Positions 34,901 through 45,640 of a stretch of DNA of 64,000 bases are shown here, one piece after another (the first letter of the stretch is position 1; each line of letters starts with the position of its first letter). Position numbers and translations under genes: made by a program. The stretch covers positions 41,737 through 105,736 of the forward strand of contig JADNRX010000192.1 of the NCBI GenBank assembly GCA_015501595.1, read 5' to 3'. The DNA is from Hymenopellis radicata. Taxonomy: Eukaryota > Basidiomycota > Agaricomycetes > Agaricales > Physalacriaceae. The notes under the pieces were generated by a model. That model was not told the origin of the DNA. It saw only the letters and a list, made by a program, of their open reading frames with translations, and ran no database searches.

Positions 34901-37446
34901 AACTTCGGTCTCGATCTGCAATGGCGACTGCTCCTGCAGAGAGTGTGATCTTCGGATTTTCAGCACCTGCACCTGCACCATCTGCTTCTACACTCTCGGA
35001 GCCCACTCCATTCTCCATCTCGTACCAGCAGTCTGCATCGGAAGATACACAGTTTGAGATATGGGAGGCATCTCCGGAAGATGAGTATATGTATAGCGAT
35101 GAGGAGGATGATGTAAGTGTACTGTACTATTACGGTCTAGTCTTCGCATAACGCGTAACGGGGACCTGTGAAATGAAGAGTTCATGCTACCATAACGCGT
35201 AACGGCCAAAATTGGGCCCCAGGTAAGGCCCAAAAAGGAAATTTTTAGGGGCGGTGGCTAGCGCCGCCGCTCCCGCCTGCCCATATAAGGAAATTGGACC
35301 CTGAATGAAGAGCAACATCTGTGAAGAGTATGCGTAACGGGTAACGCTCCATGAAGACTAGGTCGTAATAGTACAGTACTAGTGTTATTGTCATTCATTT
35401 GTTCTTAACATTACTCAGGATTTCTGGGACGACTTATCTATTGAGGCTGACGATGATTTGGATGCCATCCGTGTCATCACAGAAGCTGTGGAACATGCTC
35501 AGAATATCCTTCGACAAGCAGCTGATGAAACGATTCCGACACGTGTTCTCGACGATGCTTTTCACTTTATGGATCGTCTTCTTCGACTTCTCTCAAAGAA
35601 ACACTCGGCGTTCAAAGCATTCTCCCATGACTTCAGTGAGGCGATTTTTATTCGTGACAAAGACGATGTAGCTGCAGTGCGGGCAGCACTAGAAAAGCGA
35701 GGGATCAACTGGGAATATGCAAAACGGGCAAAGGCAGCCGGTTTGAATCGCAGAATACGACGATACATCCCTAATCGTCATGTTCTATGCGAGCGACTGA
35801 CTGCCTTATTCACCGGATACCAAGATATCATATGCTCCACTCAGATTGAACATCCAAGTCGCGGACGTTTCTTTTGTGACGATGCACGGCAGATGGCTGA
35901 TCGTCTTCTCGATACAGTCTCGCGAGGATTTCTCTCTGATCCAGCTGGCATCCCACTCTATTATACTATGGGGAAGGACCGTGATGGTCTTACCGTCTAT
36001 CGCACTATGCGTGGTACCAACTCTGTGGAAGGTGGTGTTCATATGGCCATTCGACGTGTCTTTGGCTCTCTCAAGGCCTCACCCATACTTGGCGAGTGTA
36101 TACTTATTAGCTGGACCTTCCGTCGCAATCAATCTGTAAGTCACTATACATGTAGCATAGCTGTCAGCTCACCGTTACAACAGGTTGGCTATCACAACCG
36201 AACTGGAAAAAAATTCCGCGGCCACTTCGACCTATGGCTCTCAGATGAGATTGTTGAGATCTGCACTCTTCTTGATGTCAAACCTTCATTCCCTCTTCCA
36301 CGCCTTCTCGCTACTCGCATTGCCACCTCTGAGACATTCGGAATCATACCGATGGACACTAAAATTGCTGGTGAGCTGGGAATAACAACACTACCACAAA
36401 TTCAAGTTGACGGTGTTCCTCATCATCGCGACCTTCCCGTTCACATCCTAACACGGCTCTCGACACGACCAATGAGCCAATACCGCTATCTCCAACTTCG
36501 ACAACGCACCTTATATCCTGTCCTTCCGGTTGCGACACCCGCTGAGTACCGGAAGTTCAAGCAGATCATCAACAATACCATGTTCCGACGTGGTCGAGCA
36601 TCGCATCCACCTCACGAAGCATACAAAAATATCAACTTCACGAAGCTTGCGACATTCTGGAATGGCGAGGTTGATGTTCAGGACCGCACTATCACTGATC
36701 CAAGTCAGCGCCTGTACTACAAAATTCCAGCACAGCTCGAACTCCACCATAAAAAGACCATCCTGTGGAAATCCGAGCGCTCGACACTGTTCCTTGGTCA
36801 AAATGCTGCTGCACTGAAAGTGTTCACGGACATCATTAACTCCGATGATAATATGGTGACTACGTTACCTCCAATTTCCTTGCCTAATGACGAACCGGAT
36901 GATACCTTGAAGACTGGTAGGTGATCTTCACTGTAATGTTCTTTAATAACAATCTTCTCAGTTGCTGAATTGCGTACCGTTTTGGATTCGGGATTGTTGG
37001 ACGCGGCACATTCAGAGCCTCAAAGACGGATATCTACGCGCGACCTTGATCAGCTTGAGCGCATGCCCGAAGACGACGTGCCTCAGAGCGAAATCAATCC
37101 TTCTGCTATGGATGTCGACTCCACTGACGCGTCGTCTACAACTCCGCAACCCACTTACCATCAGCCAACTCTTCAACTTGGCCAGGGCAGCCTTGTGATT
37201 GCACGCGGCACGACTGCGAAGGTGTTGAATGCCTCCACTGGTGATCGTTGTGCGGTCTGCACTAAAGACTTTTGTGAGAAGCGATGGGAGTGCCCGGGGA
37301 ATGGAAACAGGGCGAACTGTCGTTGCAATCATCCTCTGCTGCAGCCAGGAGAGCGTGTCCGTATTCCTGAGGCGAAAGTTATCCGGATCATAGCAGAACG
37401 AAAGGCGGCGGCGGCGGCAGCAGCAGCAGATGCCATGGAATATTGA
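31987..37446 (+). pseudogene. DDE transposase with inserted exonuclease-like domain, copy 1 (two frameshifts)
   Basis: Ten exons (31987-32361, 32420-32912, 32963-33148, 33206-33582, 33618-33825, 33875-34176, 34222-35112, 35419-36135, 36184-36916, 36962-37446) would encode about 1,590 residues. In order these hold a basic GWGGKRAGSGRAKK stretch, a Cys-rich DUF6729-like module (FKCTCGKTLSKHG...FWC...AGCGQSF...LPRFVQESFP), and the DDE core. The core has D in DHTFDV (33550), D in LLYTDSP (33813) and E in RGTNSVEGGVH (36028). Between the second D and the E lies a DEDD exonuclease-like fold (about 34050-34620: IVKVGYQV, FVDLGHHAKL, YRWATSLSVSDITALYSETD). The C-terminus has CAVC...CEKRWEC...CRCNH. 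Copy 1 lacks a C near 32187 and has an extra A in the run 32704-32710, so both breaks lie in exons 1-2. DUF6729 is named from memory. Confidence 0.75.
35119..35379. mobile_element. 261-bp MITE nested in transposase intron, copy 1
   Basis: The ends GTACTGTACTATTACGG and, inverted, GTACTGTACTATTACGA lie inside the intron 35113-35418, leaving the splice sites GTAAGT and CAG intact. Internal GCGTTACG/GCGTAACG motifs repeat four to five times. Removing the element would leave an intron of about 45 nt, the normal size here, so the MITE inserted into a pre-existing intron before the transposon was duplicated. Confidence 0.7.
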
Positions 37447-38036
37447 TAATGTTGCAGGATGGGACGGGAATCAAGCGCGATGGGGAGTAGAAAAATAAGT
37501 TTGATTAAATTGTATATACATCGACATGTAAACCAAATGATTGAGACTGTGAATGAGGGGTAAGCGAAGGTGAAAGGGAGCAGCGCGACCGCAGCGGCGT
37601 GTAGCCGCTGGCGCCTTTGCGTGTCGGTGCCAGGCGTGAGCGCATAATGATATGGCGCGAGAGAGATGGAGCCAAAAGTTTGGCGGCTTCGGTAGAAACA
37701 AGGATGAATTGGAGGCGGGGCTACAGCCGTAAGAGACAAATGCGTAGAGGCAGGAGGAGAGTCGGTGGGTGGAGCGCATAGCGGGGGTTTGGCGTAACCG
37801 AAGGGAGAGATGTGATGATGGTGGGGCGGGGAACGAAAACGAAACATACCTATGCGACGACGCCTGCTGTGAGCATTGGCGCCGCCGCGCGCCATTATCC
37901 GCGCCCCCGCTCTTGACAACCGCACGCCGGCGGTGCGGACCGACGTTCCCTCGCGTCCTGGATGCCTCTGGAGGGCAGTTCCTCTGCATTTGAGGCAGTG
38001 CTGCCCTTGGAACGGGGCTTACGCGTCGAAAGTAGG

Positions 38037-38068
38037 CCGTTGCTAGGAGAAGAGTCTCCTAGCAACGG
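38037..38068. repeat. Perfect 14-bp hairpin in 3' region, copy 1
   Basis: The arms CCGTTGCTAGGAGA and TCTCCTAGCAACGG are exact inverse complements separated by AGAG. The hairpin lies about 430 bp inside the right end of the transposon, in non-coding sequence, and is kept unchanged in the second copy. Confidence 0.8.
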
Positions 38069-38237
38069 GGTCCAGTGCTGTGTCCCGGATGGCAGCTGCT
38101 GGTGTCGTCGGTCGTCGTTGTCGGCTCGCCAGTGGTGAGAGTTGAAGGAGAAGCTGCGCGGCGGCAATCGATTCCGAATCCGAACAGAGATCCGAATCGC
38201 GTGATTTGAATCTTGAAAACAATTGGCTGCGGCCCAT

Positions 38238-38267
38238 GTCCAAATGGAGCGTTGTCTCCGTTTGGAC
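38238..38267. repeat. Second subterminal hairpin, copy 1
   Basis: GTCCAAATGGAG and CTCCGTTTGGAC form a 12-bp stem with one G-T type mismatch and a 6-nt loop. It overlaps a GGCCCATG motif that repeats part of the terminal inverted repeat. Confidence 0.65.
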
Positions 38268-38495
38268 TTGGGCTTGAAAACCACGCCCTGCCAAATCAAG
38301 GCTTGAGCCCGACTTGATTTCAAGATCCAAAATATTTGCACAGGTGCGTCGTCGCCGATTTCTGATCAAATTCTCGCGACAATAAATTCTATAATACCTT
38401 CCTAATCCTCTCCCCTTTTCTCTTCTTTTCTCTCTTTTTTTCAACTTGAAAAACTTGAAAAAACGCGCTTCTGAACTGACATGGGCCATAGGCCG

Positions 38496-38499
38496 ATAT
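38496..38499. other. Junction between the two tandem transposons
   Basis: Only ATAT (GATATC, if the shared C and G are counted out of the repeats) separates the right inverted repeat of copy 1 from the left inverted repeat of copy 2. The outer flanks carry GAGATATC, so the junction equals the target duplication minus two bases. Confidence 0.75.
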
Positions 38500-38685
38500 C
38501 GGCCCATGGCCCATGTCAGTTCAGGCCTATGTCCATATACGGACATGGACCATTACTCGTGTCCGTGACGTAGGTGCCGCAAGTGATCCGTCTCCTATCG
38601 TAGTTTAGATCCCGAATGCCATGAATGCAACGTGTTTTGAACTTCTGCACCACGCGCACGACGACACACTGCTGTTGCTAACATA

Positions 38686-41600
38686 ATGGAGCAAGACCAT
38701 CCGCCAGAACAGCAATATACCGCGAGTGGTAGAGCTACCAAGGGTGGTTGGGGCGGCAAACGTGCCGGATCTGGTCGTGCTAAGAAAACGGCCGCGATTT
38801 CAACTGCTCGGACTGCATCTGGGACGACGACGACGGCTCAACAGCCAACTGCTCAATTGTTGTCTACTCTCCCGCACTCTGCTGCCCCGCCAGCTATAGT
38901 TCCATCATCTTCCGTGCCCCGCCCGCCTCCTGCAACCTTCTTCTTACCTCGAGACACACGTCAAGCGATCCCTGGTCCAGCTTATATAGGAGGGAATCGT
39001 GTGGGCTTGACAAGCGACGTGCAGCAGCCACAGAACGAACCACAGACACGCAGAACTCTTCGTACGTTGCTATATTCTCTTATTTTGGAATTACTTTTGA
39101 TTATTGACCATTTCTACAGCCTCCTCGTCGCTGCAGAACGATTCTAGCTCTGTGTCTATCGCAGAATTATCTCGACTCAACGCAGAGCTTGCATTTGTCC
39201 AGGAGCACGACGTTCATGGTGATATAGCTTCTGGTCTTTCCCAGATCGATGATAGTTTGGCGGACGAGCTGTTGGCAGACCGTGACTCTGATGCCAGCAA
39301 TGCGACTGCTGCACAGATCGAGACGGAGGCGTCCGAACCTGCTGCAGAGACTGTTCTTGAACAGTACCTTAACGCGTTCAAGCGTCGAATCGTCAAGGAA
39401 ATCAAAAAACATGGCAAGCCGCAATGCTATGCAGACGGCCAGTTGTTCGATCGCCCCCCGCATCCCATATTCGCGCTTGACAAAGCTGGAGCAGTCGATT
39501 TCTCACCCGACCCGCTATACCACCGCGACATCTTGGTCTGGCTGCCCCATCTACTTCCGCACTGCCCCGCAGTGTTCAAGTGCACTTGCGGCAAGACCCT
39601 CTCTAAGCACGGTATGCTTGTATCTTTCTGTATAGTTTCAAAACTCAGATTTGATGTTTAGGATACCAGAACAAGCCCATTGCTCGCCGTGTTCGTCGAT
39701 TTCCCGACACCGATTACTTTCTTTTACAAACCGATTTTGGTGTGACTCCGACCGTGCGTTTGATGCCGGATGTGGACAGAGCTTCCAAGGAAGCGATTCA
39801 CATATCATCGAACAACTACCGCGCTTTGTACAAGAAAGCTTTCCTGGTACGTGCATGTCTATTACTGTTGTAAATGTAACAAGTATTAAGAGATGCTTAT
39901 CAGCATATATATCCACTCGCGGTGCTCTTGACAAGCCAATGATGTGGCAGCTTGCTTCTGGAACTGTAAAGCGGCTCGGTCCTTCACCATTCTCTGAGAT
40001 GGTGTCTGAACTCCAATACCGTGACCACGCTTCACGCGAACTGATTTACTACTCCGCCGCCTTGTGCTTTGGGCTACATGGTAAAGCTCAAGTCCCCAAT
40101 TCTCTTCATTTACCGATGCGAATGGGTTTGCGGGCTGTCCTCCATCAACGGGCTATCTCAAGGCTATGTATACTGATTATATTGGTGCACATCGGATCTT
40201 TATGGATCGTGCACAAGCTGCACTTCCGCTCGATATTGCCAAGGCGGATCATACTTTCGATGTACGTGCTCGAATCAAGGTATCTTTCATAGTAAATTGC
40301 TCATTCATTCATAGTTCTTGAAGTATATGGGTGGCTTGAATGGCGAGAAGATTTGGAAGGCAGCGTTCAACGTGGTCAACCAATGGGAGGAGGTTCCGTG
40401 CAGAAGGTCTAGTTCTGACGAAATCATTGGCGTACGTTCGTGAGATGTTTTCAAAAATTCAGATTAGTCTGAAGGCGGTCGGACACCCACCGACATCGTT
40501 ACTGTATACTGATTCTCCGCAAAGTTTGTCTCTGCTTTCGTAATGGATGCACATAACTAATGAACTTATTAGCGGAGCAAACATTCTACGAAGAGATCGC
40601 GGAGACACTTGCAGCTAATGTTCGACACATTTCGACATGGACTGATCTTCCAAAATTCGAGATATCTGAGGATGTAGCTCCAGAGTTCATCAGTCATGCT
40701 CATATGCTTAACGAGGCTGTGGCTGATATCTTGGAGGAAGTGCAGAGCATGGCGCAGGCGGGTCAGGTTCTTGTTGTTGCAGTTGGGGTCAAGTTCCGTT
40801 CGGGTGTGGCCCTGGGAAAGCCTTGTCTTGATATTATTCAACTTCGAACTAAGACTCGAGTTTTGATATTCAAGGTACTTACATTTATTCAGAGTGACTT
40901 CTCTATCTCACATCTCTAGATGACGGACATCGATGTTCGAAGCCAGTTTATTCCCGCTCTCAGAGCCTTCTTTACTAGCAGTGCAATTGTGAAGGTGGGA
41001 TACCAAGTCCGCCAGGCATTACTAGCTATTGGCGAAGCTCTTGATCTTCAGGACCTTATTATTGCTACTCGTTCAGCTACGAGTCCTCTATTTGTCGATC
41101 TTGGGCATCACGCAAAGCTTGCAGGTGCTCTTGAGGACCCAAATATGCCTCTTCACGCACTCGTTGGTGTTATTCTAAAGAGATGCCTCGATTTTCCACC
41201 CCTCAGTCCTTATCGCTGGGCTACAAGTCTTTCTGTTTCAGATATTACAGCACTCTACTCCGAGACTGATTGTCTTTGGCAGCTCTGGTCCACCTTATCC
41301 AAGCGCGAGTCTGTTGGACTTCGACTGTCTCCAGTACAGCTCCAGTGTGATGGTCAGCTGGTTACTCTCGTTCATAGCTGCAAGCCTGTGGCCTATGGGC
41401 GACTTGTCCTTGATCATCCTGGGTACCTAGAGGCTGTTGATGATGACAATGGCCTAACTCGGCGCATCAATATTTCAGCAAGCCGCACACTTATCGAGAT
41501 CACTGAAGTCCTTGTTCCTGGCGCAATTCATAACTTGCATCGTCAGACAATCGAATGGATTTATACTCACGGGCGCCGGATTGTTGCTGCTGTCAGTCAA

Positions 41601-44151
41601 CTTCGGTCTCGATCTGCAATGGCGACTGCTCCTGCAGAGAGTGTGATCTTTGGATTTTCAGCACCTGCCCCTGCACCATCTGCTTCTACACTCTCTGAGC
41701 CCACTCCATTCTCCATCTCGTACCAGCAGTCTGCATCGCATGACGGAAGATACACAGTTTGAGATATGGGAGGCATCTCCGGAAGATGAGTATATGTATA
41801 GCGATGAGGAGGATGATGTAAGTGTACTGTACTATTACGGTCTAGTCTTCGCATAACGCGTAACGGGGACCTGTGAAATGAAGAGTTCATGCTACCATAA
41901 CGCGTAACGGCCAAAATTGGGCCCCAGGTAAGGCCCAAAAAGGAAATTTTTAGGGGCGGTGGCTAGCGCCGCCGCTCCCGCCTGCCCATATAAGGAAATT
42001 GGACCCTGAATGAAGAGCAACATCTGTGAAGAGTATGCGTAACGGGTAACGCTCCATGAAGACTAGGTCGTAATAGTACAGTACTAGTGTTATTGTCATT
42101 CATTTGTTCTTAACATTACTCAGGATTTCTGGGACGACTTATCTATTGAGGCTGACGATGATTTGGATGCCATCCGTGTCATCACAGAAGCTGTGGAACA
42201 TGCTCAGAATATCCTTCGACAAGCAGCTGATGAAACGATTCCGACACGTGTTCTCGACGATGCTTTTCACTTTATGGATCGTCTTCTTCGACTTCTCTCA
42301 AAGAAACACTCGGCGTTCAAAGCATTCTCCCATGACTTCAGTGAGGCGATTTTTATTCGTGACAAAGACGATGTAGCTGCAGTGCGGGCAGCACTAGAAA
42401 AGCGAGGGATCAACTGGGAATATGCAAAACGGGCAAAGGCAGCCGGTTTGAATCGCAGAATACGACGATACATCCCTAATCGTCATGTTCTATGCGAGCG
42501 ACTGACTGCCTTATTCACCGGATACCAAGATATCATATGCTCCACTCAGATTGAACATCCAAGTCGCGGACGTTTCTTTTGTGACGATGCACGGCAGATG
42601 GCTGATCGTCTTCTCGATACAGTCTCGCGAGGATTTCTCTCTGATCCAGCTGGCATCCCACTCTATTATACTATGGGGAAGGACCGTGATGGTCTTACCG
42701 TCTATCGCACTATGCGTGGTACCAACTCTGTGGAAGGTGGTGTTCATATGGCCATTCGACGTGTCTTTGGCTCTCTCAAGGCCTCACCCATACTTGGCGA
42801 GTGTATACTTATTAGCTGGACCTTCCGTCGCAATCAATCTGTAAGTCACTATACATGTAGCATAGCTGTCAGCTCACCGTTACAACAGGTTGGCTATCAC
42901 AACCGAACTGGAAAAAAATTCCGCGGCCACTTCGACCTATGGCTCTCAGATGAGATTGTTGAGATCTGCACTCTTCTTGATGTCAAACCTTCATTCCCTC
43001 TTCCACGCCTTCTCGCTACTCGCATTGCCACCTCTGAGACATTCGGAATCATACCGATGGACACTAAAATTGCTGGTGAGCTGGGAATAACAACACTACC
43101 ACAAATTCAAGTTGACGGTGTTCCTCATCATCGCGACCTTCCCGTTCACATCCTAACACGGCTCTCGACACGACCAATGAGCCAATACCGCTATCTCCAA
43201 CTTCGACAACGCACCTTATATCCTGTCCTTCCGGTTGCGACACCCGCTGAGTACCGGAAGTTCAAGCAGATCATCAACAATACCATGTTCCGACGTGGTC
43301 GAGCATCGCATCCACCTCACGAAGCATACAAAAATATCAACTTCACGAAGCTTGCGACATTCTGGAATGGCGAGGTTGATGTTCAGGACCGCACTATCAC
43401 TGATCCAAGTCAGCGCCTGTACTACAAAATTCCAGCACAGCTCGAACTCCACCATAAAAAGACCATCCTGTGGAAATCCGAGCGCTCGACACTGTTCCTT
43501 GGTCAAAATGCTGCTGCACTGAAAGTGTTCACGGACATCATTAACTCCGATGATAATATGGTGACTACGTTACCTCCAATTTCCTTGCCTAATGACGAAC
43601 CGGATGATACCTTGAAGACTGGTAGGTGATCTTCACTGTAATGTTCTTTAATAACAATCTTCTCAGTTGCTGAATTGCGTACCGTTTTGGATTCGGGATT
43701 GTTGGACGCGGCACATTCAGAGCCTCAAAGACGGATATCTACGCGCGACCTTGATCAGCTTGAGCGCATGCCCGAAGACGACGTGCCTCAGAGCGAAATC
43801 AATCCTTCTGCTATGGATGTCGACTCCACTGACGCGTCGTCTACAACTCCGCAACCCACTTACCATCAGCCAACTCTTCAACTTGGCCAGGGCAGCCTTG
43901 TGATTGCACGCGGCACGACTGCGAAGGTGTTGAATGCCTCCACTGGTGATCGTTGTGCGGTCTGCACTAAAGACTTTTGTGAGAAGCGATGGGAGTGCCC
44001 GGGGAATGGAAACAGGGCGAACTGTCGTTGCAATCATCCTCTGCTGCAGCCAGGAGAGCGTGTCCGTATTCCTGAGGCGAAAGTTATCCGGATCATAGCA
44101 GAACGAAAGGCGGCGGCGGCGGCAGCAGCAGCAGATGCCATGGAATATTGA
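38686..44151 (+). pseudogene. DDE transposase with inserted exonuclease-like domain, copy 2 (four frameshifts)
   Basis: The exon layout equals that of copy 1 (38686-39061, 39120-39611, 39662-39846, and so on to 43667-44151). Here the first two exons are open, so the N-terminal and first Cys-rich parts read through. Relative to copy 1, one base is missing near 39721, one C is missing in the run 40094-40097, one C is gained near 40396, and 7 bp are gained near 41737-41743. Each breaks the frame. The last three exons, which include the catalytic Glu region NSVEGGVH and the C-terminal Cys cluster, are identical to copy 1. As written, neither copy can make a full-length protein. Confidence 0.75.
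41824..42084. mobile_element. 261-bp MITE nested in transposase intron, copy 2
   Basis: This is the same element as at 35119-35379, identical by eye, carried along when the transposon was duplicated. Confidence 0.7.
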
Positions 44152-44741
44152 TAATGTTGCAGGATGGGACGGGAATCAAGCGCGATGGGGAGTAGAAAAA
44201 TAAGTTTGATTAAATTGTATATACATCGACATGTAAACCAAATGATTGAGACTGTGAATGAGGGGTAAGCGAAGGTGAAAGGGAGCAGCGCGACCGCAGC
44301 GGCGTGTAGCCGCTGGCGCCTTTGCGTGTCGGTGCCAGGCGTGAGCGCATAATGATATGGCGCGAGAGAGATGGAGCCAAAAGTTTGGCGGCTTCGGTAG
44401 AAACAAGGATGAATTGGAGGCGGGGCTACAGCCGTAAGAGACAAATGCGTAGAGGCAGGAGGAGAGTCGGTGGGTGGAGCGCATAGCGGGGGTTTGGCGT
44501 AACCGAAGGGAGAGATGTGATGATGGTGGGGCGGGGAACGAAAACGAAACATACCTATGCGACGACGCCTGCTGTGAGCATTGGCGCCGCCGCGCGCCAT
44601 TATCCGCGCCCCCGCTCTTGACAACCGCACGCCGGCGGTGCGGACCGACGTTCCCTCGCGTCCTGGATGCCTCTGGAGGGCAGTTCCTCTGCATTTGAGG
44701 CAGTGCTGCCCTTGGAACGGGGCTTACGCGTCGAAAGTAGG

Positions 44742-44773
44742 CCGTTGCTAGGAGAAGAGTCTCCTAGCAACGG
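44742..44773. repeat. Perfect 14-bp hairpin in 3' region, copy 2
   Basis: This is an unchanged copy of the hairpin at 38037-38068, at the same distance from the right terminus. Confidence 0.8.
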
Positions 44774-45199
44774 GGTCCAGTGCTGTGTCCCGGATGGCAG
44801 CTGCTGGTGTCGTCGGTCGTCGTTGTCGGCTCGCCAGTGGTGAGAGTTGAAGGAGAAGCTGCGCGGCGGCAATCGATTCCGAATCCGAACAGAGATCCGA
44901 ATCGCGTGATTTGAATCTTGAAAACAATTGGCTGCGGCCCATGTCCAAATGGAGCGTTGTCTCCGTTTGGACTTGGGCTTGAAAACCACGCCCTGCCAAA
45001 TCAAGGCTTGAGCCCGACTTGATTTCAAGATCCAAAATATTTGCACAGGTGCGTCGTCGCCGATTTCTGATCAAATTCTCGCGACAATAAATTCTATAAT
45101 ACCTTCCTAATCCTCTCCCCTTTTCTCTTCTTTTCTCTCTTTTTTTCAACTTGAAAAACTTGAAAAAACGCGCTTCTGAACTGACATGGGCCATAGGCC

Positions 45200-45207
45200 G
45201 AGATATC
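45200..45207. repeat. Right target-site duplication, GAGATATC
   Basis: This 8-mer matches that at 31794-31801 and directly follows the right inverted repeat of copy 2. It shows that the outer ends of the tandem pair behave as one insertion. Confidence 0.7.
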
Positions 45208-45640
45208 GCTGACCACACATACATTCGTAAGTTCTGCAAACAAAGCATTCAAAGCGACAGCCGTTGGAGCAACAATATTGATAGCAAGGCGTCCATGCTC
45301 CGTCCCCTAGGGCAAACATGTAGCCTAGGACGGCATTTCTTGACTTGCCATGGATAACGTAGAAGGTATAGAGTGAGTTCCACCACAGTGCGACGTTCAC
45401 CGTGGCCAACACCCAGATGAGGAAAATGACCACAATCAACGTGATACGTCTACGATGCCATTCACCACACGCAACTGAGAGAAAAAATCAGCTTTCATTA
45501 CAAAAGGAAGGCAATGATCCAATGATACCGTGCCGCATAGTAGCGACGAAGATCATCGTGTAGAGTCCCTATGAGAAGACAGCGAGAACGTCACTATTGA
45601 GATTACCTGTCCACGTCCACGTCTGAGCAGCCAAGTTGTT
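45208..45640 (-). pseudogene. Remnant of a multi-pass membrane protein gene at the transposon insertion site
   Basis: Minus-strand frames read GLYTMIFVATM and, after an intron near 45478-45520, TLIVVIFLIWVLATVNVALW then WNSLYTFYVIHGKSR and an Ala/Val-rich helix (IVAPTAVALNALFAEL). This is the style of the six- or seven-helix membrane proteins that are numerous in agaricomycetes. The frame meets the transposon target site after VCVVSD. On the other side of the transposons the sequence does not continue as a recognisable membrane protein, so the gene is truncated. Confidence 0.4.

Larger units (their letters stand above)
31801..38495 (+). mobile_element. TIR DNA transposon, tandem copy 1 (about 6.7 kb)
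   Basis: The element starts CGGCCCATGGCCCATGTCAG and ends with the inverse ending CATGGGCCATAGGCCG. The terminal inverted repeats are about 25 bp with one mismatch. It contains one ten-exon transposase-like gene (31987-37446), a 261-bp MITE nested in an intron, and about 1 kb of non-coding 3' sequence with two strong hairpins. It is followed directly, after only ATAT, by a second copy in the same orientation. Confidence 0.85.
38500..45200 (+). mobile_element. TIR DNA transposon, tandem copy 2 (about 6.7 kb)
   Basis: This is a near-identical head-to-tail repeat of 31801-38495, six bases longer. The net difference is accounted for by six indels (+1, -1, -1, -1, +1, +7). Termini, nested MITE (41824-42084), hairpins and gene structure are the same. 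Scattered base differences lie between about 32187/38886 and 35055/41760; outside that interval I saw none. Confidence 0.85.

Noticed and set aside
31801..38495. Kyakuja-Dileera-Zisupton, hAT or CACTA/Plavaka identity for the 6.7-kb element
   Set aside because: The 8-bp duplication would fit several superfamilies, but I saw no SWIM domain, no hAT dimerisation signature and no CACTA-type ends; the exonuclease-like insertion points elsewhere.
37329..38546. Long minus-strand open frames (198, 172, 148 and 167 codons) in the 3' part of each transposon
   Set aside because: They overlap the transposase 3' end, hairpins and the inverted repeat, have biased low-complexity composition and match no family. 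Identity between copies only reflects DNA identity.
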